Source: Gemmatimonadota bacterium (lineage in GTDB: Bacteria > Gemmatimonadota > Gemmatimonadetes > Gemmatimonadales > Gemmatimonadaceae). Taken from it: a stretch of DNA of 64,000 bases. Shown piece by piece: positions 46,254-57,299 of the stretch; positions within the stretch are counted from its first letter, which is position 1; the number at the start of each line of letters is the position of its first letter. The stretch lies in assembly GCA_016874035.1 (NCBI GenBank), contig VGVM01000003.1, forward strand, positions 1 to 64,000, given 5' to 3'. The translations under genes and the position numbers were made by a program. The notes under the pieces are model-generated. The model worked only from the letters and a program-made list of their open reading frames with translations. It was not told the DNA's origin and did not search any database.

Positions 46254-46796
46254 ATGAACTCCCGCCTCGCTACCGCCGCTGCCTTCCTCGCCGCCGTCGT
46301 CGCTGTCCCCGCCGCAGCCCAGCAACAGCCGGGCCCCGTGATCCTTGCGGGCGGCGCACACGCGCCGGTGCCGAACATCACCTTCGTCGCGCCGGCCGAC
46401 CTCGACTACAAGGTCGTCTGGGACATTCGCGTCGGCGCCGCAAAGCCGGCGGACCTGAATGAGCTGTTTCACGTGCCCGCGCGCTTCATGAACCAGACGG
46501 CCGCGCTCGGGATCTCGCGGTCACGCGTCCAGCTTGCCGTGGTGGTTCACGGCGGGGCCGGTGAGGACCTGCTGATGAACGACGAATACCGTGCCCGCAA
46601 AGGCGTGGACAATCCCAACCTTGTCCTGCTCGAGGAGATGTCCAAGGCCGGGATCAAGGTCATCCTCTGCGGCCAGACCGCCGCGAACCGGAAGATGCCG
46701 CGCGAGAAGATCTTGCCGTTCGTGCTCGTCGCGCCGTCGGCAGCGCTGGCGCACGCCACGCTGCAGCGGCAGGGGTACACGACGAACCCGTTCTAG
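46254..46796 (+). CDS. Exported DsrE-family protein
   Basis: A 180-residue protein with a signal peptide (ATAAAFLAAVVAVPAAAQ). The fold is DsrE/DsrF-like: YKVVWDIRVGAAKPADLNELF, VQLAVVVHGGAGEDLL, GIKVILCGQTAANR with the single conserved Cys, and ILPFVLVAPSAALAHATLQRQGY. Cytoplasmic DsrE proteins relay persulfides through that Cys. An exported version may act in periplasmic sulfur or thiol chemistry. The VOC gene follows after 43 nt. ATG 46254 is preceded by TTTCACCCC and lacks a strong Shine-Dalgarno site. Confidence 0.85.
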   Translation: MNSRLATAAAFLAAVVAVPAAAQQQPGPVILAGGAHAPVPNITFVAPADLDYKVVWDIRVGAAKPADLNELFHVPARFMNQTAALGISRSRVQLAVVVHGGAGEDLLMNDEYRARKGVDNPNLVLLEEMSKAGIKVILCGQTAANRKMPREKILPFVLVAPSAALAHATLQRQGYTTNPF

Positions 46797-46839
46797 GACG
46801 ATTACGTTGTCTCGCGCCACACACTAACTGGAGTCAGCC

Positions 46840-47637
46840 ATGTTGAAGACAGTCGTCCTGAGCGCCATCGTTGCTTGCGGCGCCGTGATCGGAGTGCAGC
46901 CCGCCCAGGCCCAGCTCCCCGCTCCCAACGCCGCGGGCGTGTCCGCCGGCCATATCCATATGATGGTGCGAGACCCAGCGGCGCACCGGAAGGTCTGGGT
47001 GGACGCGTTCGGCGCGCAGGTGGTCAACAGCGGAACCCTCGAACTGCTGAAGCTGCCGGGCATCTTCCTGGTGTTCTTCAGGGCTGAGCCAAGCATGGGT
47101 TCCGAAGGGTCCGCGCTGGACCACTTCGCGTTTCGGGTCAAGGATCTCGCCGCGACCAGCGCAAAGCTGAAGGCCGCCGGCATCCCGCTGACGCGCGATG
47201 ACTCCGTGGAGATCGTCGCGATCTTCCCCGACAAGGTGAAGATCGAGTTTTACGCCGCACCTGCGCTCGCAGTACCCATCGAACACTTCCACGTGCACCA
47301 CTACACGGCCGATGTCGATGGGCTCCGCGCGTGGTACGCGAAGTATTTCGGCGCAGCGGCGCCGACTGCGACGAATCCGAACGCGATGGGCGTGCCGGGG
47401 ATGTCGTTCAGCTTCCGGAAGACCGAGGCGCCGCAGGCGGCGACCAAGGGTCGGTCGCTCGATCACATCGGGTTTGAGGTACGGGACCTCGAGGCGTTTA
47501 CGAAGCAGCTCGCCGCCGACGGCGTCGTGCTTGAACTCTCGTTCCGGGACATGCCGGCGATCGGCCTGAAGATCGCGTTCCTGATTGACCCCAACGGCAC
47601 GCGCATCGAGTTGACCGAGGGACTCGCGAAGCGCTGA
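46840..47637 (+). CDS. Exported two-domain VOC-superfamily (glyoxalase-like) protein
   Basis: A 265-residue protein with a signal peptide ending QPAQAQ. Two VOC domains follow: HIHMMVRDPAAHRKVWVDAFGAQ ... DHFAFRVKDLAATSAKLKAAGIPL and FHVHHYTADVDGLRAWYAKYFGA ... DHIGFEVRDLEAFTKQLAADGV, ending IAFLIDPNGTRIELTEG. His and Glu residues at the ends of strands suggest metal binding as in glyoxalase or extradiol dioxygenase relatives. GGAG 7-10 nt before ATG supports the start. Export and pairing with the DsrE protein are notable. Reaction unknown. Confidence 0.87.
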   Translation: MLKTVVLSAIVACGAVIGVQPAQAQLPAPNAAGVSAGHIHMMVRDPAAHRKVWVDAFGAQVVNSGTLELLKLPGIFLVFFRAEPSMGSEGSALDHFAFRVKDLAATSAKLKAAGIPLTRDDSVEIVAIFPDKVKIEFYAAPALAVPIEHFHVHHYTADVDGLRAWYAKYFGAAAPTATNPNAMGVPGMSFSFRKTEAPQAATKGRSLDHIGFEVRDLEAFTKQLAADGVVLELSFRDMPAIGLKIAFLIDPNGTRIELTEGLAKR

Positions 47638-47650
47638 GGCAGGGCGCGCC

Positions 47651-48754
<1,104 letters not shown>

Positions 48755-48837
48755 GGGGGGCAAAGATGCCGCGCAGGGCGGACTTCCGCATGTCCCGGGG
48801 GAATCGCGCCGCGATTGTGAGCTGCCTCCGCGACCCC

Positions 48838-51255
48838 CTACGGCCACGGCAGCGGCAGCACCGCGAACCGCGAGCGCTTCGTCGGGTCATCGTCGCCCGC
48901 GAAGTACTTCGCGATCTCACGACGCGCTGACGCACGCAGCGCCCGGTCGGCCGGCGAGCCACCGGTCATCGCCGCGATCCGCTCGTCGAGCTGCTGCAGG
49001 TGGAGTTCCGACACCTGACGCACATCGGGCAGCGCGTCCTTGTCACCTGCGCGATCGAGCAACGTGTTGAGGGCCACGCGTTGCACCGTGCGGCGCAGCG
49101 ACTGGGCGTGTCCGTCATCAGTCGAGGCCGCGCCCCACGTGCGGTCCACGATCGTCCGGAGCACCTCATCCAGCGTCGGGTTCTCGGCGTTCCGCGCACG
49201 GAACAGCACCACGCGCGCCAAGCGCTCGCGGTGCATCAGGCCCTCGATCACCTCGGTTGCAAGCCCACCAGCAAGCGAGATCTCATCGAACGATGTGCCA
49301 CCAGCCGAACCCATCCAGTTGAACTGCGGGTCGCCGCCCGGCGGCATCGGCGGGATCAACGCCTGCACGCGCTCGGGCACGGCAAGCGCCGCAGGTTCAA
49401 GCGCGTCGAGCGCCATCGTGAGTGCGCGCCGCTGCTGTGCGGCCGGGACGATCGTCGTGGGCGTCTGGCCGTCGCCGCGCATCGCGTAACGGAAGTCCAT
49501 CCCGCCGATGTTCTTCACCAGGCCTTCGAGCGAATACCGGTGGTGCAGGTACACGTGCGTGAAGCGCATGTTGAGCAGGTACATCGGCTCGCCCGGCTTG
49601 ATCGCGCGCTCGTCGAACTTGTCCATCGCCACGCGGCGCACGGCGGTGGTCCGCTCAACGGCGTCGAACATCGTACGCCCTTCGACCCAGCGCGTGACTT
49701 CGGGGATCGAGCCGTCGGCATCGGCGTGCGAATCGGAGCCGAAGCGCAGTCCGCGCGTGAGCGCGTCCTTGACGATGCGATCGAGCCCGGCGGCTTCCGT
49801 TGCGGCGTCGGGATACCAGCTGTATGCGTAGCGCACCGTCAGCGAGTCCCACCCGCCGGCGAAGGGCGCGTAGGCCTTGGAGAGGTCGAGGTTCCCGCGC
49901 GCGTCCACCGTGATGAGCGGGAAGGGGTAATCCATCACTGACGAACGGTCCTGCGCGTGCGCGAAGTAGTTGTGCGGGAACCCGATCGTGTGGCCGATCT
50001 CATGTGCGACGTGCTGGCGCCGGCGCGCCTTGATGAAATCCTCGGCCGAAACATTCAGCCCGTTCGGGCCCGCCGCCGGAACCAGCCCGGCGTAGATGTT
50101 GTAGTCCACGAGCGAGCGCCATGAATCCATGCGCACGACGGTGCGGAGGATCTCACCGGTGCGTGGATCGCCGAGCGACGGGCCGACGGACGGTCCCGGC
50201 CCCGCGCGATGTACCCAGTAGATGAGGTTGTAGCGCGCGTCCATCGGGTCCACGCCATCCGGCAGCGCTCGCACGATGAACGCGTTCCGGAACCCGGTGC
50301 CTTCGAACACCTTGCCCCACCAGTTGCCGCCTTCGAGGAACGCGGAGCGATACGGCTCGGGGATGCCGGGGTCGAGGTAGTACACGATCTGCTTCACCGG
50401 TTCGGTGAGCTGTCCGCGCTGGTACGCGGCCGGGTCACGCGGGATCAACCGGTACCGACTGATGTGGCCGCCGCGGTACGTGCCTTCAAATGACTGCGCG
50501 AAGTCCTGGTAGCCGCCGCCGGCAAGCCCCGCGCGCGCGTCGCCGCGGCGCGGCCGGAAGCCCTGCGGGTCCGGGAGTGCGACCAGCGAGTGGTGGAGCT
50601 CGAATGTCGGTGCGGCAGCATCTGGTGCCGCGCGGCGCAGCGATGCGCCCGGGTTGTCCACCGCGAACGTCAGGACTGCGTGGATTTCGGTGTTCGTCGG
50701 GAAGGCCTTCGTGCGCGCGGCGTCGAACCAGCTGCGATTCGCGTCCACGCGGCCGTTGCCGCCCTGCGAGCGGCGAATGGCATCGGCGATTCCGTACGTG
50801 TCGCTCAGGAACAGTGACGTCGCATCGGCAGTGACCACGCCATTCGCCTCGCCTTCGATCGGGAACGAGCCGATGACTGAGGTCGGGAATGCCTCGGCGG
50901 CGGCGCGTTGGCCGGCTTCGTCTGCGCCGAGCGCGCGCACGCTCCAGTTGTCGCGCGTGACGACGATTCGGCGTCCCTTGCGCTCGAGCCGAATGACCGC
51001 GCTCCCGCCGGTCTGTCCGCGATCGAGTCCGAGGGCGCCCAGGCCGCCGCCGGTCGCGAGCACGGTCTGGTGCAGGAGGTCCTGGTCGAGTCGCGCGACC
51101 GGAATCTCCAGCAGCACGCGGTTGCGGTCCGCGTCCACGCGCACGCCGATGAACGGCGCTTCCTGTGCGGCGAGCGGGGGAGCGAGGAGCGCGACGAAGG
51201 CGAGAACGCGGACACATGCGCGCCGAAGTGCGGCGCTGAGGGTTTGGGCGGACAT
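48838..51255 (-). CDS. Secreted zinc-dependent metalloprotease, DUF5117 type (paralogue 2)
   Basis: An 805-residue secreted protein with a signal peptide ([17 protein letters not shown]). It shares the layout of the protein encoded at 27360-29912 but without the Gly-rich linkers: [19 protein letters not shown], an [14 protein letters not shown] block, [30 protein letters not shown] as HExxHxxGxxH site plus Met-turn, and a helical C-terminal part. The third ligand His and the Met-turn fit a metzincin. It lies 71 nt after the penicillin acylase gene and 83 nt before the dehydratase gene on the same strand, probably one transcription unit. Substrates unknown. Confidence 0.88.
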   Translation of the reverse strand: MSAQTLSAALRRACVRVLAFVALLAPPLAAQEAPFIGVRVDADRNRVLLEIPVARLDQDLLHQTVLATGGGLGALGLDRGQTGGSAVIRLERKGRRIVVTRDNWSVRALGADEAGQRAAAEAFPTSVIGSFPIEGEANGVVTADATSLFLSDTYGIADAIRRSQGGNGRVDANRSWFDAARTKAFPTNTEIHAVLTFAVDNPGASLRRAAPDAAAPTFELHHSLVALPDPQGFRPRRGDARAGLAGGGYQDFAQSFEGTYRGGHISRYRLIPRDPAAYQRGQLTEPVKQIVYYLDPGIPEPYRSAFLEGGNWWGKVFEGTGFRNAFIVRALPDGVDPMDARYNLIYWVHRAGPGPSVGPSLGDPRTGEILRTVVRMDSWRSLVDYNIYAGLVPAAGPNGLNVSAEDFIKARRRQHVAHEIGHTIGFPHNYFAHAQDRSSVMDYPFPLITVDARGNLDLSKAYAPFAGGWDSLTVRYAYSWYPDAATEAAGLDRIVKDALTRGLRFGSDSHADADGSIPEVTRWVEGRTMFDAVERTTAVRRVAMDKFDERAIKPGEPMYLLNMRFTHVYLHHRYSLEGLVKNIGGMDFRYAMRGDGQTPTTIVPAAQQRRALTMALDALEPAALAVPERVQALIPPMPPGGDPQFNWMGSAGGTSFDEISLAGGLATEVIEGLMHRERLARVVLFRARNAENPTLDEVLRTIVDRTWGAASTDDGHAQSLRRTVQRVALNTLLDRAGDKDALPDVRQVSELHLQQLDERIAAMTGGSPADRALRASARREIAKYFAGDDDPTKRSRFAVLPLPWP

Positions 51256-51326
51256 CGGAATCGGGGTGTAGGGTGGTGGAGCTAAGCTGACGGAGAGGCG
51301 GCGCGCGCGCCAGAGCTACGAGCGCC

Positions 51327-53612
51327 CTACCGCACCGGCACCAACGCGAGCCGGTGTGCCGCCGCGCGCTCCACCGCGGCGCGCGAATACGCGAGCGGGA
51401 AGTACTCGGCCCGACCGTACGACTCAACCAGGTTTGAGTAGAACGGGCTCCCGGGCTGGCCCGACTGGCCCGGCACGTTCGTCGCCACCGACGCGTCCAC
51501 GTTGCCCATATCCATGATCTCGCGATACGTCGCGCCCACTGCGGCCACGAACCCGGCGCCGCCGTGACGCTCGACCGGCGGAATGTCATACGCCTTCACC
51601 AGCGTGTGCGGCAGCTGCGACGTGTTGCGCCGCCCCCAACGCCACTGCGATGCATCCGCGCCAAACTCCGCGCGGAGCGTGTCCAGCGCGCGGGCGATCG
51701 CGCCCTGGAGCAGCTCGCCCCGCCGCACGGCTGAGGTACCCGGTGCGCGCGCTTCGGCCGGAATCGCCGGTGCTGCAGCGCGGTAGATCAGCGGTGCCAT
51801 GCTCTCACGCTTGAACTGCGCGTCCCACGCCGCGATCTGCGCGCGGGCGCGTTCGACCTCCGGGTCGCTCGCCTGCCAACCCCGGAACAACGGGATGTCG
51901 CGCGCGGCCGGTGCAGAGTAGGCGTCGTGCTGCAGCGCCTCGAAGTCGGCGATCGTGAATCCGCGCTTGGCTACGAGCACGTCCGCGATGCGGCGAAACC
52001 GTTGGTCCTCCGGCCCGTTCTTGAAAAAGAGCGGCGGGTCGTAGCCCTGCGGATGGATGTCGTGGTTGGCCGTGGCAATCCATCCGCGTTCCGGATTGAA
52101 CTCGCGCGGCAGGTCATTCCGCAGGCCGTCCCACTCGAACTCGCCGGTGCCCGGTACGGGCAACCGTCCGTGCCAGTTGGGACGCTTCGGCGACGCGGCC
52201 GAGGCCTGCCACGCGATGTTCCCGTCACGGTCGCCGCAGATCATGTTCTCGGTGGGCGCCTTGTAGTACACCTGTGCGTCGAGGAACTGTCGGCAGTTGT
52301 CGAGCGCGTGGTAGCGGAGCGCGCTCACGTAGCCGGCGTTGCCCGGCTCGTACATCGTCGAACGCATCGCATACGCCTTGCGGTTGGCGGCGTCCTCATG
52401 GAACACCGGACCGTGACGCGAGAACTTGTACGCCACGGCGACCGGCGGAGCGCCCTTCACGCGGATGGTGTCGCGCACGATGCGCAGCGGCTCCCACTGG
52501 CCGCGGAACTTCACCTCGTTGGGATTCGCCGGGTTCACTTCCTCCACGTACACGTCGGATTGGTCGGTGCCGACGATCGTGAGGCCCCAACCGATCCGCC
52601 CGTTGTGGCCGATGGCGACGCCGGGGAGCACGGGCTCCGTGGCGCCGATCACGTTCCAGCCCGGCGCATTGAGGTGCACGATGTAACGAATGGATGGGTT
52701 CGCGACGTTGCGGTGCGGATCGTTCGCCACGATGACGTTGCCGCTCGCCGTCAGCTTGCCGCTCACCACCCAGTTGTTGCTGCCCGGGGAGTTCTCCTGC
52801 ACGCCGGTGTTGGCGCTCGCGTCGGCGCCGGCGAGTGACCGGTACTCGGGAAGCAGCTCCGGCCGGATGACGCCGGTGACCATTCCGTCGAGTCCCGCGC
52901 GAACGGCCGCCGTGACTTGCGAGAGGTCAACGCCGCTCGGCACCACGAGGTCACGGTACGGCGAGGGTCGCGCGGCCTTGTTCGCGGAGTCCACGCCGAG
53001 TCTCACGACATCCGCTGCGAGCCTGAGTTCGGCAACGGCGTTGCCGGTCGGCATGGCGGTCTGTGTGCGGAGCAGCGCGATGTCGGCCGTCCATGGCTGC
53101 GGCTTGATACCCGTGAGCTTGAACTCCACCGGAAGCCGCTCGCCGGCCTGCGCGATGAATGCGTTGACGCCGTTCGCGAACGCGTCGAAGATCTTCTTGC
53201 CTTCGGGATGGTAGCTCGTCCATTCGCGGTCATCCCACGGGCCGCGATACTTGAGCAAGCGCACGAGCTGGTCGTGGCTCACGTAGGCGGGGCCGAGTAT
53301 CTCGGCGAGCGTGCCCTCGTAGGTGCGGCGATACATCTCCATCTGCCACAGCCGGTCCTGCGCCTGCACGAACCCCTGGGCGAAGAAGAGGTCTTCGGTG
53401 TTCTTCGCGTAGATGTGCGGCACGCCCCAGCGGTCGCGAATCACCTCCACGCTGTCGCGGAGCCCGCGCAGTCTGGCGCGGCCGTCAATCTGCGCGAGCG
53501 ATGCCTTGGCGAGCGCGTCGAACGATGAAGGCTGGCGCGCGGCGCCGGCAGGAATGAACGCGAGGGCGGCGAGCATGACAGCGGTCAACACGGCGGTGCG
53601 GGGCGTTGGCAT
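51327..53612 (-). CDS. Exported penicillin acylase-family Ntn-hydrolase
   Basis: A 761-residue precursor of the S45 family. The signal peptide (AVLTAVMLAALAFIPAGAA) is followed by the alpha-chain start RDRWGVPHIYAKNTEDLFFAQGFVQAQDRLWQMEM. A linker of about 70 residues precedes the autocatalytic cleavage site PGSNNWVVSG, where Ser278 becomes the N-terminal nucleophile of the beta chain. The later AIGHNGRIGWGLT and HPQGYDPPLFF blocks are also typical. Members cleave N-acyl amides, including penicillins and acyl-homoserine lactones. It begins 9 nt after the creatininase-like gene. Acyl specificity is not deducible here. Confidence 0.93.
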   Translation of the reverse strand: MPTPRTAVLTAVMLAALAFIPAGAARQPSSFDALAKASLAQIDGRARLRGLRDSVEVIRDRWGVPHIYAKNTEDLFFAQGFVQAQDRLWQMEMYRRTYEGTLAEILGPAYVSHDQLVRLLKYRGPWDDREWTSYHPEGKKIFDAFANGVNAFIAQAGERLPVEFKLTGIKPQPWTADIALLRTQTAMPTGNAVAELRLAADVVRLGVDSANKAARPSPYRDLVVPSGVDLSQVTAAVRAGLDGMVTGVIRPELLPEYRSLAGADASANTGVQENSPGSNNWVVSGKLTASGNVIVANDPHRNVANPSIRYIVHLNAPGWNVIGATEPVLPGVAIGHNGRIGWGLTIVGTDQSDVYVEEVNPANPNEVKFRGQWEPLRIVRDTIRVKGAPPVAVAYKFSRHGPVFHEDAANRKAYAMRSTMYEPGNAGYVSALRYHALDNCRQFLDAQVYYKAPTENMICGDRDGNIAWQASAASPKRPNWHGRLPVPGTGEFEWDGLRNDLPREFNPERGWIATANHDIHPQGYDPPLFFKNGPEDQRFRRIADVLVAKRGFTIADFEALQHDAYSAPAARDIPLFRGWQASDPEVERARAQIAAWDAQFKRESMAPLIYRAAAPAIPAEARAPGTSAVRRGELLQGAIARALDTLRAEFGADASQWRWGRRNTSQLPHTLVKAYDIPPVERHGGAGFVAAVGATYREIMDMGNVDASVATNVPGQSGQPGSPFYSNLVESYGRAEYFPLAYSRAAVERAAAHRLALVPVR

Positions 53613-53621
53613 CGGGAGTCC

Positions 53622-54416
53622 CTACGTTCGGGTCGGGTTGGGGGTGTAGAGGTCGGCGGGATCGGCGGCCGCGAGTTCAACGATGAACGCAGCGAACCGT
53701 TCCACCACCGCGTCGAGGAACTTCGCGCCCTTGGCGGCCGTGGCCTGCGACGGGTCGCCGACACCGGTGTCATCCGTGACCGACACCCAGTGGCGCGGCG
53801 TCCAGGCGAATCCGTCGCGGAAGCCGGCAATGCGTGACGGACGCGCGGCGCCGGGACCCGCTTCGCCCAGCGGCCGCACCAGCGACGGCGCCAAGCGCTG
53901 CATCACGCTCGTCTCGAGTTCTCCGGCATGGTCGCCCGGCGCGGCGAAGAACGGCGCCGGGTTCACCGCGGAGTACCAGTTCACGAGCGAGAGCAGGAGG
54001 CCGGCCTCGGGCTGCAGCTCGCGGATGAGCGGCTTGAAGTCGTTGCCGCCGTGCCCGTTCACGATCACAAGCTTGCGCACACCATGTTCGCGCAGGCTCG
54101 GCAACATGTCGCGCACCACGGCGAGCTGCGTGCTCGGCATCATGTTGAGCGAGAGCGGTACTTCGCGCTGGCCGGTCTGCACGCCGAACGGGATCGTGGG
54201 GAGCACGGTGACGCGCGCGCCGCGCTCCCACGCGATGCCCGCCGCCGCGATCGCCACCGCCTCGACTTGAATGGAGTCGGTGGCGTAGGGCAGGTGCGTG
54301 TTGTGCGCCTCGGTCGCGCCCCACGGGAGCAGCGCGACCTCAAACGGCTTGGCGCGGACTTCGGGCCAGGTGGATTCGGCGAGGACCCAGGGGCGGGGCG
54401 AGGGGGCGTTCACCAC
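53622..54416 (-). CDS. Creatininase-family metal-dependent amidohydrolase
   Basis: A 264-residue cytoplasmic protein with the creatininase metal sites: LPWGATEAHNTHLPYATDS (Glu, His, Asp), VNGHGGNDFKPL and PGDHAGELETSVM (His and Glu). The family includes creatinine amidohydrolase and the MftE peptidase, which cleave cyclic or peptide amides with Zn or Mn. No signal peptide is visible. It sits between the G3E GTPase gene (46-nt gap) and the penicillin acylase gene (9-nt gap), in the same direction. Substrate unknown; creatinine itself is only one possibility. Confidence 0.88.
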   Translation of the reverse strand: MVNAPSPRPWVLAESTWPEVRAKPFEVALLPWGATEAHNTHLPYATDSIQVEAVAIAAAGIAWERGARVTVLPTIPFGVQTGQREVPLSLNMMPSTQLAVVRDMLPSLREHGVRKLVIVNGHGGNDFKPLIRELQPEAGLLLSLVNWYSAVNPAPFFAAPGDHAGELETSVMQRLAPSLVRPLGEAGPGAARPSRIAGFRDGFAWTPRHWVSVTDDTGVGDPSQATAAKGAKFLDAVVERFAAFIVELAAADPADLYTPNPTRT

Positions 54417-54462
54417 CGGAAAATGGGGGGCACCGCGTACTCCCGCGAGTCCGAGGTTGGTG

Positions 54463-55437
54463 TCAGGCCCGCAGCGACTCCACCCCGGTGCGCAACTCCT
54501 CGACCGGCAGCCCCACGCCGATAAACAGCGCCATCGGCGCCGCCGAAGCGTGAGGCGCCGATTCGTCGAGCGTCATCCGCTTGCGACCGTCAACCCGGTT
54601 CCACACGAACATCGTCTCCGGCCTGTCGGCAAATCGCACCAGCCCTTTTGCGCGCACGACCGCACGCGGCAACGCACCGACGAACGCGGCGAACGCATCT
54701 CGCCTCACCATGTCCGGAAGGCCAAGTACTACGCTCGCGAACGGGTGCTCGTGCGTATGCGCATGCGAGTGTCCGTGCTGGTGTCCATGTCCGTGTGTAT
54801 GATCAGGCGCCGCGGCGCGAGAATCGGCATGCCCGACCCGACGGTCACCGCCACCTGGCGCATTGGTGATCGCCAGCACGTCGTCAGCGAAATCGGCGGC
54901 GGCCGTGAACTTCGCATTCGGGTTCACCGTCCGCACTCTGGCCTGCACGGCTGATAGCCGGTCGCCCGGCACGCGATGCGTCCAGTTCACGTGCACGTGC
55001 GTCGCGGTGCGCGCCTGGTTCGCCTCGAGGTCGTTGTGCCACCAGCGCTTCTGCCAGCGCTTGGCATCAACGATCGTCACCTGGAGCGGTAGCGTGTAGT
55101 GCGCCTGGCGGCGGTCGGTGGTGAGCGCGCCGAGGAGTTCCTCGGTCTTGGTCGCCCCGTTGGCCTCGATGAGCGTCACCGAGTTCTCCGCAGGCGGGAA
55201 CGCCGCGAGCGCGGTGAGCAGGTCCTCGAGCGATGAACAACAAACGCACTCACCCGACAGCGGCGTCACCAACGCGCTGAGCGTTGCGAGGCGAGTCGTG
55301 TCCACCTCGGCAGTCTCGAAGTCATTGAGCAGCACGCGCACCGACAAGCCCCGCGCCTGCAGCTCGGGAATGACCGACGTGAGGAACCGCGTCTTGCCGG
55401 CGCCGAAAAACCCGGCGACGAGCGCGAGTGGTTGCAT
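54463..55437 (-). CDS. G3E-family (CobW/COG0523) GTPase with His-rich loop and altered NKxD motif
   Basis: A 324-residue P-loop protein of the COG0523 metallochaperone group. Walker A is GFFGAGKT (residues 9-16). The metal motif, usually GCxCC, reads GECVCC (Cys64, 66, 67). A His-rich loop at residues 212-231 (DHTHGHGHQHGHSHAHTHEH) and a C-terminal CobW_C domain follow. The guanine-specificity motif NKxD reads NWTH (residues 151-154), losing both Lys and Asp, and the ETSG block reads EANG. Nucleotide preference may therefore differ from GTP. Neighbours are metal-dependent hydrolases, so delivery of zinc or another metal to them is a reasonable inference. Confidence 0.85.
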   Translation of the reverse strand: MQPLALVAGFFGAGKTRFLTSVIPELQARGLSVRVLLNDFETAEVDTTRLATLSALVTPLSGECVCCSSLEDLLTALAAFPPAENSVTLIEANGATKTEELLGALTTDRRQAHYTLPLQVTIVDAKRWQKRWWHNDLEANQARTATHVHVNWTHRVPGDRLSAVQARVRTVNPNAKFTAAADFADDVLAITNAPGGGDRRVGHADSRAAAPDHTHGHGHQHGHSHAHTHEHPFASVVLGLPDMVRRDAFAAFVGALPRAVVRAKGLVRFADRPETMFVWNRVDGRKRMTLDESAPHASAAPMALFIGVGLPVEELRTGVESLRA

Positions 55438-55481
55438 CGGCGGCGCGCGTGCGCTGCTATGCGAACGTTCTCACGCGGCGA

Positions 55482-57146
55482 TCAGCGCTCGTCGGGCGGC
55501 GGCGGAGTTGTCGGCGGGTTGAAATAGCTGGTCGAGGTCCGCTGCGGTGTGCTGCACGTCGGCCACGCACGCGGCTGTCCGTTCGGCAGGTACAGCGTGA
55601 CCTTGTCCCTCGGCAGCCGCTCGGGATCCTCCGAAGCCGCGTACGCCATCATCGCTGCGATGGTCGCGTTATTCCTGAGGTCGGGGAGCACGACCTTGTC
55701 GTACGTATCACGGTTCGTGTGCCACGTGTACTGGCGGTATTCGTCGTACGGGGACTGCAGGCGGAACGCGGGCGCGCCTTTGCAGATGAACGCCGAGTGG
55801 TCGCTGCCGGCGTTGGCCTGTGGCCCCGGCACCTGCAGCTTGATGCTGTCGCTCATCACGGCCGGCAGCATCGAGATCCAGCGGCCGAGGTGCTCGCCTG
55901 ACTTCGCGAAGCCCTGGCCCTCGATCGTCTCGAAGCGCCACGTGCCGTTGTCCTGGTTGAATGCGGCCTGCAGGCCGTCAATCACCTGCGGGTGGTCCTC
56001 GACAAACGAGCGCGAACCGTTGAGGCCTTGCTCCTCGCTCCCCCAATGACCGACGACGATCGTGCGCCGCGGGTTCGGGTAGGTCTCCTTCAGGATGCGC
56101 ATGGCTTCGAGCATCGTGATCGTGCCGGTGCCGTTGTCGGTGGCGCCCGTCGCGCCGTGCCAGCTGTCGAGGTGCGCCGACAGGACGACGTACTCGTTCG
56201 GCAGCTCGCGCCCTTTCAGCTCGGCGATGACGTTGAACATCGGGACTTCAGCCGGTGCCGTGCGCGAGTCTGCGGTGAGGCGCATCCGAGGCCCCTGGTT
56301 GTTCGACGCCAGGCGGTGGAGCAGGCCGTAATCCTCGCACGAGAGGTCAACGGTCGGTACGCGCGGGGCCGTGGCGCCGAAGATCTTGTTGACGCCCCAG
56401 CCGTTGGACCAGTTCGTCGTCACGATCCCGGCGACGCCGGCCGAGTCGAGGCGGAGGTGAACGGCGCGCGTGAAGTTCTGCGGGGTGGACCCGGCCGGCG
56501 CGAGGGCGCGGAAGCGATCGGCCGCGAGTCGGCGCACCTGCGCGCGCTGCGAGTCAATCTGCACCGCGACTGCGCGCGAAGCATTGCGGGCGAGTTCCTG
56601 CGGTGCGCGGCACATGATCTCGGGCGCAGAGATCAGCACGAACTTCCCGCGCAACGTTCCGATCCACGCGGAGGCGGCGGCCGTGTCCGCGAGCGCGGGA
56701 ATCGCGACCACGTCACCATCTACGGGCTGCGAGCGTGGTGTGCCCGGGCTCCAGGCGAGCAACTCGACCTCGAGGTTCTGGTGCCGCGGCCCGATCAACT
56801 CCGCCGACGTCGCGCCCTGCTGCCAGCCGCGCCACGTCCCGTACTGGTGCCGCCGGACGGGCACGCCGAATCCGCGATACGTGCGTTCGAGCCATTCGAC
56901 CGAAGACTGGAACCCCGAGGTTCCGGAAAGCCGCGGTCCGATGGAATCAATGAGCACCTGCGCAAGCGTCTCGACCTTGGACTCCTGCATTCCGACGCGC
57001 CACATGCGGCGGATGACGGTATCTGACGTTGCGAAGGTGGGCGTCGGCGCCGGTATGAGCGACTGCGCAAGTGATGGCGTCGCGAGGACCGGGATCGCGA
57101 TCGAGAGGCCGAGCGCGAAGCGGATTGAGGCGGATCGGGTAGGCAT
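55482..57146 (-). CDS. Exported M28-family di-zinc aminopeptidase with PA-like insert
   Basis: A 554-residue exported peptidase (signal core FALGLSIAIPVLATPSLAQ). The M28 metal ligands are SAHLDSW (His, and Asp for catalysis), TDNGTGTITMLEAM (bridging Asp), GSEEQGLNGS (catalytic and metal Glu), FNQDNGTWR (Asp) and YTWHTNRDTYD (final His). A PA-type insertion (about residues 140-260) precedes the catalytic domain. It likely removes N-terminal residues from peptides in the periplasm. It is the first gene of the minus-strand run that continues into the G3E GTPase after 44 nt. The protein ends in a Pro-rich tail. Confidence 0.93.
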   Translation of the reverse strand: MPTRSASIRFALGLSIAIPVLATPSLAQSLIPAPTPTFATSDTVIRRMWRVGMQESKVETLAQVLIDSIGPRLSGTSGFQSSVEWLERTYRGFGVPVRRHQYGTWRGWQQGATSAELIGPRHQNLEVELLAWSPGTPRSQPVDGDVVAIPALADTAAASAWIGTLRGKFVLISAPEIMCRAPQELARNASRAVAVQIDSQRAQVRRLAADRFRALAPAGSTPQNFTRAVHLRLDSAGVAGIVTTNWSNGWGVNKIFGATAPRVPTVDLSCEDYGLLHRLASNNQGPRMRLTADSRTAPAEVPMFNVIAELKGRELPNEYVVLSAHLDSWHGATGATDNGTGTITMLEAMRILKETYPNPRRTIVVGHWGSEEQGLNGSRSFVEDHPQVIDGLQAAFNQDNGTWRFETIEGQGFAKSGEHLGRWISMLPAVMSDSIKLQVPGPQANAGSDHSAFICKGAPAFRLQSPYDEYRQYTWHTNRDTYDKVVLPDLRNNATIAAMMAYAASEDPERLPRDKVTLYLPNGQPRAWPTCSTPQRTSTSYFNPPTTPPPPDER

Positions 57147-57249
57147 GCGGGAAACCTACTTCGTCGGGCGCCCCGTATGCCGCACGGTCCGTGGCGGCGG
57201 CAAGGTGATCGCCGCGCCGTCGGTGCACCACGCCGCCCACGACCTTCTA

Positions 57250-57255
57250 TAGAAT
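57250..57255 (+). promoter_or_regulatory. TAGAAT -10-like element before the alanine racemase gene
   Basis: CTATAGAATTG contains TAGAAT at 57250-57255, in the 153-nt space between the divergent M28 peptidase and racemase genes. It implies a leader of about 38 nt, ending in GGAG 8-11 nt before the ATG. No -35 box is evident. Confidence 0.4.
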
Positions 57256-57299
57256 TGTGGCAGACTCGGCTGAACCGGGCTTCCCACTCGGAGTTCACC

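Noticed and set aside
54748..54810. CAT/GTG-rich simple-sequence tract as a regulatory repeat
   Set aside because: It encodes the His-rich loop of the G3E GTPase in frame, which explains the pattern.
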